Positions 17,952-25,711 of a stretch of DNA of 43,194 nt are shown piece by piece. The first letter of the stretch is position 1, and each line of letters starts with the position of its first letter. A program made the position numbers and the translations under genes. The notes beneath the pieces are model-generated. The model saw only the letters and a list, made by a program, of their open reading frames with translations, ran no database searches and was not told where the DNA came from. The stretch is from NCBI GenBank assembly GCA_017991935.1, contig JAGOPP010000012.1, positions 20,811 to 64,004 on the forward strand. Direction: 5' to 3'. This DNA comes from Oscillospiraceae bacterium. GTDB lineage: Bacteria; Bacillota; Clostridia; Oscillospirales; Ruminococcaceae.

Positions 17952-18065
17952 ATGAAAGTCAGACCTTCCGTAAAACCCATTTGCGAAAAATGCAAGATCA
18001 TCAAGCGCAAAGGCCGTCTGATGATCATCTGCTCCAATCCGAAACATAAACAGCGTCAAGGCTGA
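17952..18065 (+). CDS. rpmJ: Ribosomal protein L36, zinc type
   Basis: A complete 37-residue 50S protein, [14 protein letters not shown] at the start. The zinc ligands are Cys11, Cys14, Cys27 and His32. AAGGAGG lies 9 nt before the ATG, and the gene sits 14 bp after infA, as in other Firmicutes. Confidence 0.97.
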   Translation: MKVRPSVKPICEKCKIIKRKGRLMIICSNPKHKQRQG

Positions 18066-18095
18066 TTCAAAAAGAACGGAGGTGCATGTTATTCA

Positions 18096-18464
18096 ATGGC
18101 TCGTATAGCTGGTATTGACCTGCCGAAAAACAAGAGGATCGAAATCGGCCTCACTTATATTTTTGGCATCGGCCGCACGACCGCTTCCAAGATTCTCGCC
18201 GACACCGGCGTGGATCCCTCGATCCGCGTCAAAGATCTTAGCGAGGACGACGCTGCCGCTCTGCGCGAATACATCGACAAGAACCTTGTCGTGGAGGGCG
18301 ACCGGCGCCGCGAAACCGCGCTGGACATCAAGCGTCTGGTCGAGATCGGATGCTACCGCGGTGTCCGTCACAGAAAAGGTCTCCCGGTCCGCGGACAGAG
18401 GACCAAAACAAACGCGAGAACTCGCAAAGGTCCGAAAAAGACCATTGCCAATAAGAAGAAGTAA
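18096..18464 (+). CDS. rpsM: Ribosomal protein S13
   Basis: A 122-residue 30S head protein contacting the P-site t[17 protein letters not shown] and the C-terminal [29 protein letters not shown] tail identify it. GGAGG is about 14 nt upstream, a long spacing; an out-of-frame ATG lies between. Confidence 0.97.
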   Translation: MARIAGIDLPKNKRIEIGLTYIFGIGRTTASKILADTGVDPSIRVKDLSEDDAAALREYIDKNLVVEGDRRRETALDIKRLVEIGCYRGVRHRKGLPVRGQRTKTNARTRKGPKKTIANKKK

Positions 18465-18490
18465 TCAAAGAAGGAGGGACATCAAACAAA

Positions 18491-18898
18491 ATGCCGAAAG
18501 CTGCTGCTAATGCCAAAAAAGCTGTTGTCCGCCGCCGCAAGGAAAAAAAGAATATCGAACGCGGTTCCGCTCATATTCAATCCACCTTCAATAATACGAT
18601 CGTGACCATCACCGATGTCCGGGGCAACGCGATCTCTTGGGCGAGCGCCGGCGGTCTTGGATTCCGCGGCTCCAGAAAGTCCACCCCGTACGCCGCGCAG
18701 ACCGCCGCCGAAACCGCCGCGAAAGCCGCGATGGAGCACGGCCTCAAAACGGTGGAAGTCTACGTCAAAGGCCCGGGTTCCGGCCGCGAATCCGCGATCC
18801 GCGCGCTCCAGTCCGCCGGACTCGAAGTGACGATGATTAAAGACGTCACCCCGATCCCGCACAACGGCTGCCGCCCGCCGAAAAGACGCCGCGTATAG
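18491..18898 (+). CDS. rpsK: Ribosomal protein S11
   Basis: A 135-residue 30S platform protein. [16 protein letters not shown] and the end [13 protein letters not shown] are diagnostic. AAGGAGG is upstream. Confidence 0.98.
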   Translation: MPKAAANAKKAVVRRRKEKKNIERGSAHIQSTFNNTIVTITDVRGNAISWASAGGLGFRGSRKSTPYAAQTAAETAAKAAMEHGLKTVEVYVKGPGSGRESAIRALQSAGLEVTMIKDVTPIPHNGCRPPKRRRV

Positions 18899-18931
18899 TT
18901 TGATACCATAAATTGGAGGTGTAATTTACAC

Positions 18932-19558
18932 ATGGCAAGATATACAGGCTCCGTTTGCAGGCTGTGCCGCCGTGAGGGCAAAAAGCTCTTCCTCAAAGGG
19001 GAGAGATGCTTCAGCGACAAATGCGCTGTGAGCCGCAGATCCTACGCCCCGGGCATGCATGGCCAAAGCCGCAAGAAGACTTCCGAATACGGAATCCAGC
19101 TTCGCGCGAAACAGCAGGCCAAGAGATATTACGGCGTTCTGGAGAGCCAGTTTGCCCATTATTTCGAGCTTGCCGCCAAAAAAACCGGCCAGACCGGTGA
19201 AAACCTGCTCAGAATCCTTGAGAGCCGTCTGGACAACATTGTCTATCGCGCCGGCCTCGCTTCCTCGAGAAAAGAGGCGCGCCAGCTGGTTCGTCACGGC
19301 CACTATACCCTCAACGGGCATAAAGCCAATATCCCTTCGATCCTGACGGAAGTCGGCGACGTGGTCGTCGCGACCGATAAGAGCCGCGCAAGCGACAAAT
19401 TCAAGGCGGTCGTCGAGGCCAACAGCGCGCACCCGGTCCCGAAATGGATGGAAGTTGACCCTGAAAAAATGCTGGTCAAGATCAGCGCGCTCCCGAACCG
19501 CGAGGACATCGACCTCGACGTCGAGGAGCATCTGATCGTCGAGCTGTATTCCAAGTAA
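18932..19558 (+). CDS. rpsD: Ribosomal protein S4
   Basis: A 208-residue 16S rRNA-binding assembly initiator. The N-terminal [18 protein letters not shown] has a zinc-type cysteine cluster, and the S4 domain ([20 protein letters not shown]) begins near residue 95. In B. subtilis S4 represses its own gene, which lies elsewhere; here it is inside the alpha section. Confidence 0.97.
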   Translation: MARYTGSVCRLCRREGKKLFLKGERCFSDKCAVSRRSYAPGMHGQSRKKTSEYGIQLRAKQQAKRYYGVLESQFAHYFELAAKKTGQTGENLLRILESRLDNIVYRAGLASSRKEARQLVRHGHYTLNGHKANIPSILTEVGDVVVATDKSRASDKFKAVVEANSAHPVPKWMEVDPEKMLVKISALPNREDIDLDVEEHLIVELYSK

Positions 19559-19627
19559 CCGGTTTGCGGAACTGACTGACAGGGGAATGCGGATTAGGGT
19601 TTTTAACCCCATTAAGGAGGGACTTAG

Positions 19628-20578
19628 ATGTTAGAAATAGAAAAGCCGAGAATCGAAGCCGAAGTGGACGAGAGCAGCCCGAGCTACGGGAAGTTTGTCG
19701 TCGAGCCGCTGGAGCGCGGATTCGGAACGACGCTCGGCAACAGCCTGAGACGCGTACTGCTCTCCTCCCTTCCCGGCGTTGCTGTGAACTCCGTTAAGAT
19801 CGACGGTGTCCGTCATGAATTTTCGACGATACCCGGGGTCAAGGAGGACGTCACCGAGATCATCCTCAACATCAAGGGCCTGATCGCAAAACTGCATTGC
19901 GACGGCCCGAAGGTGGTTGTGATCGATGAGCAAGGCGAAGGCGAAGTCACTGCCGGTTCGATTCAGGCCGATTCCGAGGTTGAGATTCTGGATAAGGATA
20001 TGCACATCGCGACCTTGGATGCCGACGGCAAACTGTTCATGGAAATTACTTTGGATAAAGGCCGGGGCTATGTTTCCGCGGAAAGAAACAAGCAGAATAT
20101 GCAGCCCATCATCGGCGTTATCCCGGTAGACAGCATTTATACCCCCGTGTTGAAGGTGAATTACACCGTAGAAAACACCCGCGTCGGCCAGATCACCGAT
20201 TACGACAAGCTGACGCTCGAGGTGTGGACGGACTCCACAATTTCCGCGAAGGAAGCCGTCTCTTTAGGAGCCAAGGTCCTCAACGAACATCTCAATCTGT
20301 TCGTGGATCTCTCGGAAGACGCCTATCAGGGCGAGATCATGGTGGAAAAGGACAACAACAGCAAAGAGAAAGTCCTTGAGATGACCATTGAAGAACTTGA
20401 CCTGTCCGTGCGCAGCTTTAACTGCCTCAAGCGCGCGGGCATCAACACGGTAGAAGACCTCATCAGCAGATCCGAGGACGACATGATGAAAGTGCGTAAC
20501 CTCGGAAAGAAATCCCTTGAGGAGGTTGTCGCCAAACTCGAATCTCTCGGCTTCAACCTCAGCAAGGACGAAGACTGA
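19628..20578 (+). CDS. rpoA: RNA polymerase alpha subunit
   Basis: A 316-residue subunit. The N-terminal assembly domain has [25 protein letters not shown] sequence, and the C-terminal domain (about 250-316) contains [16 protein letters not shown] and the helix-hairpin-helix region for UP-element contact. AAGGAGGG precedes the ATG. The 69-bp gap before it holds a small GGGTT/AACCC hairpin but no clear promoter. Confidence 0.98.
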   Translation: MLEIEKPRIEAEVDESSPSYGKFVVEPLERGFGTTLGNSLRRVLLSSLPGVAVNSVKIDGVRHEFSTIPGVKEDVTEIILNIKGLIAKLHCDGPKVVVIDEQGEGEVTAGSIQADSEVEILDKDMHIATLDADGKLFMEITLDKGRGYVSAERNKQNMQPIIGVIPVDSIYTPVLKVNYTVENTRVGQITDYDKLTLEVWTDSTISAKEAVSLGAKVLNEHLNLFVDLSEDAYQGEIMVEKDNNSKEKVLEMTIEELDLSVRSFNCLKRAGINTVEDLISRSEDDMMKVRNLGKKSLEEVVAKLESLGFNLSKDED

Positions 20579-20599
20579 ACCGAAAAGGAGTGAATTTCG

Positions 20600-20941
20600 A
20601 TGCCCGGAACAAGAAAGCTCGGCCGCACTTCCGACCACAGAAGAGCGATGCTCCGCGCGATGGTGACCTATCTGCTGGAAAACGGCAAGATTGAGACCAC
20701 CGTCACCCGTGCCAAGGAAGTCCGCGCCGTGGCCGAAAAAATGATCACGACCGCCAAGGCCAATGATCTGACTTCCAAGCGTCACGCGTATTCCTTTATT
20801 ACAAAAGAAGCCGTTTCCAAAAAGCTTTTTGATGAGATCGCGCCGAAATACGCCGGCAAAAACGGCGGCTACACGAGGATCATCCGCATCGGACCCCGCC
20901 GCGGGGACGCCGCCGAGATGGCCATCATCGAGCTGGTATAA
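20600..20941 (+). CDS. rplQ: Ribosomal protein L17
   Basis: A 113-residue 50S protein and the last gene of the supercluster. [19 protein letters not shown] near the start and [17 protein letters not shown] at the end identify it. A terminator follows 24 bp downstream. Confidence 0.98.
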   Translation: MPGTRKLGRTSDHRRAMLRAMVTYLLENGKIETTVTRAKEVRAVAEKMITTAKANDLTSKRHAYSFITKEAVSKKLFDEIAPKYAGKNGGYTRIIRIGPRRGDAAEMAIIELV

Positions 20942-20964
20942 AGGGAATACCCAAGAGAAAGAAT

Positions 20965-20998
20965 CGCGGCTCCCCAAAAAGGCGGGCCGCGTTTTTTT
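20965..20998 (+). terminator. Intrinsic terminator of the ribosomal supercluster
   Basis: CGCGGC (20965-20970) pairs with GCCGCG, with partial pairing inside around an AAAAA loop, then a run of seven T. Confidence 0.88.
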
Positions 20999-21040
20999 GG
21001 TTGTTTACGTTTTTTTGATACATGCGCCGCCGTTCTATGC

Positions 21041-21046
21041 TATAAT
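21041..21046 (+). promoter_or_regulatory. -10 element of the FAD-protein gene
   Basis: A perfect TATAAT preceded by TGC (extended -10), 31 bp before the ATG. A possible -35, TTGATA, is 20 bp upstream, which is too far for a standard spacer, so this may work as an extended -10 promoter. Confidence 0.6.
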
Positions 21047-21077
21047 AACCTTGTATTTTGTAAAGGGAGCTGAACAG

Positions 21078-22478
21078 ATGAAAACGGACGTCGTCATTGT
21101 GGGCGCCGGGCCCTCCGGCATCTTCACGGCCATCGAACTGATCCGCCGCGGCAGCCAAAAGCAAATCACCATCGTGGAAAAGGGCCAGCCCATCGAGAAC
21201 CGCCGCTGCCCCAAGAGCAAGACCGGCGTCTGCATGAACTGCAAGCCCTATTGCCATATCACGACCGGCTTTTCCGGCGCGGGCGCGTTTTCCGACGGGA
21301 AGCTCTCGCTGAGCTGCCACGTCGGCGGCGACCTGCCGCAGCTGATCGGCGAGCCCCTCGCGCAGGAGATGATCGACTACGCGGACCGGATCTATCTCGA
21401 ATTCGGCGCGGACGAGCACGTCGAGGGCCTCGACCACGAGGAGGAGAAGAAGGAGATCCGCCGCCGCGCGATCCAAGCGGGACTGCGGCTGATCGACTGC
21501 CCGATCCGCCACCTCGGCACGGAGAAGGCGCAGGCGCTCTATCTCTCGATCGAAAAATACCTCGGCGAGCACGGCGTCGACCTGCTCTTCGGCTGCGAGT
21601 GCGACGATCTGCTCTTTGACGGCGACACCTGCACGGGCGTCCGGGTCCGCAGCAGCCGCGGGGATTTTGAGATCGAGGCCGACGCGACCGTGATCGCCAC
21701 CGGGCGGCGCGGCGCGGACTGGCTTGAAAAGCTCTGCGAGGGGCACTGCATCGAGCACCGCCCGGGCACCGTCGACATCGGGGTCCGCGCGGAGGTGCGC
21801 AACGAGATCATGGAGGAGGTCAACTCCGTCCTCTATGAGAGCAAACTGATCGGCTACCCGGAGCCTTTCCGCAACAAGGTGCGCACCTTCTGCCAGAATC
21901 CGGGCGGCTTCGTGAGTCAGGAGAATTACGACAACGACCTCGCGGTCGTCAACGGCCACAGCTATAAAGAGATCAAGTCCGACAACACGAACCTCGCGAT
22001 CCTGTGCTCGCACAACTTCACCTACCCCTTCAATCAGCCCATCGAGTACGCGAAGAAGATCGGCGAGCTCACCAACATGCTCGCGGACGGCAAGATCCTC
22101 GTCCAGCGCTACGGCGACATCCTCGACGGCAAGCGCACTTGGGAGAAGGAGCTCTCGCAGTCGAACGTGCGCCCGACGCTCAAGGACGCGGTCGCGGGGG
22201 ACATCACCGCCGCGTTCCCCTACCGCTCGATGATCAACATCATCAACTTCATCCAAGCTATGGATAAGGTCGTGCCGGGCTTCGCCTCGAGCGAGACGCT
22301 GCTCTATTCGCCGGAGCTCAAATTTTACAGCAATAAGGTCGAGATGGACAAGGATTTCAATACCAGCGTGCCCGGCTTGCACTGCCTCGGCGACTCCAGC
22401 GGCTGGACGCGCGGCCTGATGATGGCCTCGGTAATGGGCGTGCTCATGGGACGAAAGCTCACGCAAGGGGAAAAATAA
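21078..22478 (+). CDS. FAD-dependent dehydrogenase-like protein (COG2509 type)
   Basis: A 466-residue flavoprotein. The N-terminal GAGPSG binds the FAD ADP moiety (residues 9-14). A cysteine-rich stretch follows (RRCPKSKTGVCMNCKPYCHI, about 45-64), then GFSGAGAFSDGK, the hallmark of the COG2509 group. A second nucleotide-binding strand (ATVIATGRRG) and the C-terminal GDSSGWTRGLMMASVMG complete the fold. Four Cys in about 17 residues suggest a metal or redox site. Substrate is unknown. The start is set by AAAGGGAG 8 nt upstream of the ATG. Confidence 0.85.
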   Translation: MKTDVVIVGAGPSGIFTAIELIRRGSQKQITIVEKGQPIENRRCPKSKTGVCMNCKPYCHITTGFSGAGAFSDGKLSLSCHVGGDLPQLIGEPLAQEMIDYADRIYLEFGADEHVEGLDHEEEKKEIRRRAIQAGLRLIDCPIRHLGTEKAQALYLSIEKYLGEHGVDLLFGCECDDLLFDGDTCTGVRVRSSRGDFEIEADATVIATGRRGADWLEKLCEGHCIEHRPGTVDIGVRAEVRNEIMEEVNSVLYESKLIGYPEPFRNKVRTFCQNPGGFVSQENYDNDLAVVNGHSYKEIKSDNTNLAILCSHNFTYPFNQPIEYAKKIGELTNMLADGKILVQRYGDILDGKRTWEKELSQSNVRPTLKDAVAGDITAAFPYRSMINIINFIQAMDKVVPGFASSETLLYSPELKFYSNKVEMDKDFNTSVPGLHCLGDSSGWTRGLMMASVMGVLMGRKLTQGEK

Positions 22479-22519
22479 AATTTCGCCGCCGCACCGCTTT
22501 CGACACAAAAAGAATGGAC

Positions 22520-22560
22520 GAGCCTCTATGATAAACACCATAGAGGCTCTCTTTTTATTT
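22520..22560 (+). terminator. Intrinsic terminator or attenuator before spoIIAA
   Basis: A perfect 11-bp stem GAGCCTCTATG with CATAGAGGCTC, an 8-nt loop, then TCTTTTTATTT. It ends the FAD-protein transcript but sits only 23 bp before spoIIAA, leaving little room for a separate promoter. Confidence 0.9.
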
Positions 22561-22583
22561 GTCCCAAAAAAGGAGGCAGGGGT

Positions 22584-22910
22584 ATGCCTGTCAAGATTAC
22601 GACGGACGGCAGAACGCTGACGGCGCGGCTTTCCGGCGAAATCGACCACCACAGCGCCGCCGAGCTGCGGCAGGAGATCGACCTCGCGCTCGAGCGCGCG
22701 TGGCCGGAGTATTTGGTCCTCGATTTCAGCGGCGTGACGTTTATGGACAGTTCCGGCATCGGCCTCGTCATGGGGCGCCTGCGCCTGATGAAGGAGCTCT
22801 CCGGCGAGATCATGATCGCCAACGCGTCCAAACAGATCAAAAAGGTTATGAAATTCGCCGGGCTCGAAAAGCTGCTTGCCGCGAAAACGCCCGAGGAAAT
22901 GGAGGTCTGA
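22584..22910 (+). CDS. spoIIAA: Anti-sigma F factor antagonist SpoIIAA
   Basis: A 108-residue STAS-domain protein. Dephosphorylated, it binds SpoIIAB and frees sigma F in the forespore. The phosphorylation motif FMDSSGIG is at residues 53-60, with the modifiable serine at 56-57. AAAAGGAGG precedes the ATG. First gene of the spoIIA operon; only 3 nt separate it from spoIIAB. Confidence 0.96.
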   Translation: MPVKITTDGRTLTARLSGEIDHHSAAELRQEIDLALERAWPEYLVLDFSGVTFMDSSGIGLVMGRLRLMKELSGEIMIANASKQIKKVMKFAGLEKLLAAKTPEEMEV

Positions 22911-22913
22911 GCC

Positions 22914-23360
22914 TTGCCGTATCAGAAACCGGTCAATGAGATGAAACTGGAGTTTGAAAGCCGTTCCAGCAACGAGGCATTCGCCAGAAGCGCGGTGGCG
23001 GCCTTCCTGACGCCGCTCGACCCCAACTGCGAGGAGATCGCGGACATCCGCACCGCCGTCTCCGAGGCGGTGACCAACAGCATCGTGCACGCCTATGCGG
23101 ACCGCATCGGCCCGATCTACATACACGTTAAAATCTATGAGGGCGGCCGCGTCGTCATCCGGGTGAAGGATAAGGGATGCGGGATCGCGGATGTGAAGCA
23201 GGCCATGGAGCCGCTGTTCACCACCTGCGAGACCGGGGAGCGCTCGGGACTGGGCTTTTCCATTATGCAGTCGTTTATGGACAAGCTCCGCGTTCGGTCG
23301 ACATCCGGGACGGGCACGATCGTCACCCTCGAGAAATCCATCGTGTCGAAAGGGCGGTAA
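22914..23360 (+). CDS. spoIIAB: Anti-sigma F factor and kinase SpoIIAB
   Basis: A 148-residue GHKL kinase that holds sigma F inactive and phosphorylates SpoIIAA. The Bergerat ATP site is clear: N-box AVSEAVTNSIVHAY near residue 45, G1 VKDKGCGI, G2 TGERSGLGFSIM. The TTG start has GGAGGT upstream at the end of spoIIAA. Confidence 0.96.
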   Translation: MPYQKPVNEMKLEFESRSSNEAFARSAVAAFLTPLDPNCEEIADIRTAVSEAVTNSIVHAYADRIGPIYIHVKIYEGGRVVIRVKDKGCGIADVKQAMEPLFTTCETGERSGLGFSIMQSFMDKLRVRSTSGTGTIVTLEKSIVSKGR

Positions 23361-23361
23361 C

Positions 23362-24036
23362 ATGGCGGAAACGCTTGCCGGAAACAGGGCGGAGCTGATT
23401 GAACGCAATCTCGGGCTGGTGCACGCCTGCGCGCACCGGTTTACGGGCAGGGGCATCGAGTATGACGATCTTTTTCAGGCCGGCTGCATGGGGCTGGTCA
23501 AAGCCTTCGACGCCTTCGACCGCAACCGGGGCGTCTGTTTCTCGACCTACGCGGTGCCGGTGATCCTCGGGGAGATCCGGCGGCTGTTTCGGGACGGGGG
23601 CACGATCAAAGTCAGCCGGACGCTCAAGGAGCTCTCCATGAAAGTCGCCCGGGAGCGGGAGGCCTTTTTGCTCCGGGAGGGCCGGGAGCCCACCATTTCG
23701 GAGCTTTCGGGGAAACTTGCCGTCTCCGAGGAGGCGGTCACCGAGGCGATCTGCTCCGCGACGCCGGTGATCTCGCTGACGTCGGACGACGAGGACGGGG
23801 GCGGCGGCCAGACGGACGTGCCGGTCGATTCCCCGGAGGAATCCATCACCGAGCGCCTCTCCACGGCGCAGGCGGTGCAGACGCTCGACAAAAAGGAGCG
23901 CGCCCTGATCATTTTGAGATATTATAAAGGCATGACGCAGTCCGCGGCCGCCGCGCGCCTCGGCATGACGCAGGTGCAGGTCTCCCGGAAAGAAAAAAAG
24001 ATCCTTGAAAAACTCAAGAGGGAGCTCTGCGGGTGA
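23362..24036 (+). CDS. sigF: Sporulation sigma factor F
   Basis: A 224-residue sigma-70 family factor for early forespore transcription. Region 2 (EYDDLFQAGCMGLVKAFDAFD, CFSTYAVPVILGEIRR) and region 4 (LDKKERALIILRYYKGMTQ, LGMTQVQVSRKEKKIL) are intact. The linker contains a Gly/Asp-rich stretch (DDEDGGGGQTD). The start is 2 nt after spoIIAB. Also named spoIIAC. Confidence 0.96.
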   Translation: MAETLAGNRAELIERNLGLVHACAHRFTGRGIEYDDLFQAGCMGLVKAFDAFDRNRGVCFSTYAVPVILGEIRRLFRDGGTIKVSRTLKELSMKVAREREAFLLREGREPTISELSGKLAVSEEAVTEAICSATPVISLTSDDEDGGGGQTDVPVDSPEESITERLSTAQAVQTLDKKERALIILRYYKGMTQSAAAARLGMTQVQVSRKEKKILEKLKRELCG

Positions 24037-24039
24037 GCC

Positions 24040-24068
24040 TTGCATTGCGCAGACGCCGCTGGTATAAT
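24040..24068 (+). promoter_or_regulatory. Sigma-A promoter of the threonine aldolase gene
   Basis: TTGCAT (24040-24045), a 17-bp spacer and a perfect TATAAT (24063-24068). It begins 4 bp after the sigF stop codon; no terminator separates the two genes. Confidence 0.8.
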
Positions 24069-24100
24069 AATCGGGTGATTATAAAAAAGGCGGTGTTTCG

Positions 24101-25138
24101 ATGCTTCGGTTTGAATGCGATTATAACGAGGGCTGCTGCCCCGAGATTTTGGAAAAGCTTCAGGAGACGAATTTCTGCCAGACGCCCGGCTACGGCGAGG
24201 ACGAATACTGCGCCACGGCGCGCCGGATCGTCCGAACGCTCTGCGGCAGGGAGGACGCCGACGTGCACTTTCTGGTCGGCGGCACGCAGGCCAACCTCAC
24301 GGTCATCGCCGCCGCGCTGCGCCCCTATCAGGGCGTGCTCAGCGCCTCCACCGGCCACATCAACTGCCACGAGACCGGCGCGATCGAGGGCACCGGGCAC
24401 AAGGTTCTGTCCCTCCCGAGCAGCGATGGCAAAATCACCGCGGGGCAGGTCGAGGAAGCCTGCGACGCCCACTGGGGCGACGCCACGCACGAGCACATGG
24501 TCCAGCCCGGCATGGTCTACGTTTCCAACCCCACGGAGAACGGCACCCTTTACAGCAAAGCCGAGCTCGCGGCCATCAGCGAAGTCTGCCGTGCCCGCGG
24601 CCTCTGGCTCTTTCTGGACGGCGCACGCCTCGGCTACGGCCTGATGAGCGAAAAAAACGACCTCACGCTGCCGGACATCGCGGCGCTCTGCGACGTGTTT
24701 TACATCGGCGGCACGAAAGTGGGTTTTCTGTTCGGCGAAGCGGTCGTCATCACGGCGGAGGCGCTCAAACCGGATTTTCGCTATATGATCAAGCGTCAGG
24801 GCGGCATGCTCGCCAAGGGCCGGCTGCTCGGCGTCCAGTTTGAAACGATGTTTGCCGACGGGCTCTATTTCCGCGTGGCGAAGCGCGCGGACGAGCAGGC
24901 GATGCGCATCCGGGAGGCGTTCGCGGCGAAGGGCTGTCCCTTCCTTTATGACAGCTACACCAACCAGCAGTTCCCGATCCTGCCGGATGAGGCGCTCGCG
25001 CGCTTTGCCGAAACTTACGCGTATTCGTATTGGACGCGCGTCGACGATGCGCACAGCGCGGTGCGCTTCTGCACAAGCTGGGCGACGAAGCCCGAAGCGG
25101 TGGATGAGCTGGTGAGAGACATCGGCGTCATCCTCTGA
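24101..25138 (+). CDS. Low-specificity threonine aldolase family protein
   Basis: A 345-residue PLP enzyme of the fold type I beta-eliminating lyase group, predicted to split threonine or allo-threonine to glycine and acetaldehyde. The Schiff-base lysine is Lys206 in GGTKVG. The cofactor-stacking His86 (STGHINCHE), Asp173 and Arg176 (LDGARLG) are present. AAGGCGG precedes the ATG. Substrate stereospecificity cannot be read. Confidence 0.9.
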   Translation: MLRFECDYNEGCCPEILEKLQETNFCQTPGYGEDEYCATARRIVRTLCGREDADVHFLVGGTQANLTVIAAALRPYQGVLSASTGHINCHETGAIEGTGHKVLSLPSSDGKITAGQVEEACDAHWGDATHEHMVQPGMVYVSNPTENGTLYSKAELAAISEVCRARGLWLFLDGARLGYGLMSEKNDLTLPDIAALCDVFYIGGTKVGFLFGEAVVITAEALKPDFRYMIKRQGGMLAKGRLLGVQFETMFADGLYFRVAKRADEQAMRIREAFAAKGCPFLYDSYTNQQFPILPDEALARFAETYAYSYWTRVDDAHSAVRFCTSWATKPEAVDELVRDIGVIL

Positions 25139-25154
25139 TAAAGATACAGGGGGA

Positions 25155-25197
25155 CCGGGCGAAAAAGTCTTACGCTTTTTCGCCCGGTTCTCTTTGT
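25155..25197 (+). terminator. Intrinsic terminator of the aldolase gene
   Basis: A 13-bp stem from CCGGGCGAAAAAG and CTTTTTCGCCCGG around a short loop, then TTCTCTTTG. Confidence 0.9.
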
Positions 25198-25669
25198 TTG
25201 GACGGATTCTTTTTTGGGGCGGGTTTTCCCGGCCGGAAATTTGCGCGCCGCCGGGCCCGCGCCCGGCGGCCTTTTTCCTTGCCGGAATCATTATGTCGCG
25301 GCTTTCGTCAGCCGGGCGGTTTGCGTTTCGCCGGGTCCGCCCCGGGAGGGGATAGAAGCGTTTGAGCGCTCTGAAACCAAGGCTCCCGCGCCCGGCGGCC
25401 TTTTTCCTTGCCGGAATCATTGCGTCGCGGCTTTCGTCAGCCGGGCGGTTTGCGTTTCGCCGGGTCCGCGCCCGGCCGGGAAACTTCCTATTGCTCAACA
25501 GCCGCCTCTTTGTCAGGATAAGTTTTTCTTTTGCCTCCGGCAGCTCTCCCGCATCGGGCCGGGACGCTTCCCGCCGCCTCGCCGCCGCCCCTTTGTTAGG
25601 ACAAGTTTTTCTTTTGCCTCCGGCAGCTCTCCCGCGTCCGGCCGGAGCGCCTCCCGCCGCCCCGCCTTG
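25198..25669. other. Non-coding gap filled with tandem repeats
   Basis: No supported gene on either strand. Two unrelated tandem duplications (129-bp and 83-bp periods) occupy most of it. It lies between a plus-strand terminator and the 3' end of feoB. No T-rich intrinsic terminator for feoB is obvious on the minus strand. Confidence 0.7.
25256..25469. repeat. 85-bp near-perfect direct repeat, 129-bp period
   Basis: Copies at 25256-25340 and 25385-25469 agree at 83 of 85 bases (the differences are AT versus GC at one adjacent pair). The 44 bp between them is not repeated. Such high identity suggests a recent duplication or maintained sequence. Confidence 0.93.
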
Positions 25670-25711
25670 TCAGGGCGGCCTTCTTTTTTCGCAGCTCTCC
25701 CGCATCGGGCA
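25502..25711. repeat. 83-bp tandem repeat running into the end of feoB
   Basis: Copy a (25502-25578) and copy b (25585-25661) align without gaps at an offset of 83 and differ at about ten positions. A degraded third copy covers about 25661-25711; within it 25692-25710 matches copy a at 19 of 19 bases. That third copy encodes the last residues of FeoB on the minus strand. Confidence 0.85.

Noticed and set aside
20925..23456. Minus-strand open frame of 843 codons
   Set aside because: It lies opposite the FAD protein and spoIIA genes, which have clear families and RBSs. The minus frame has neither.
25256..25711. CRISPR array
   Set aside because: Repeats are 77-85 bp, only two or three per family, with imperfect copies and no regular unique spacers. 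No cas genes are nearby.
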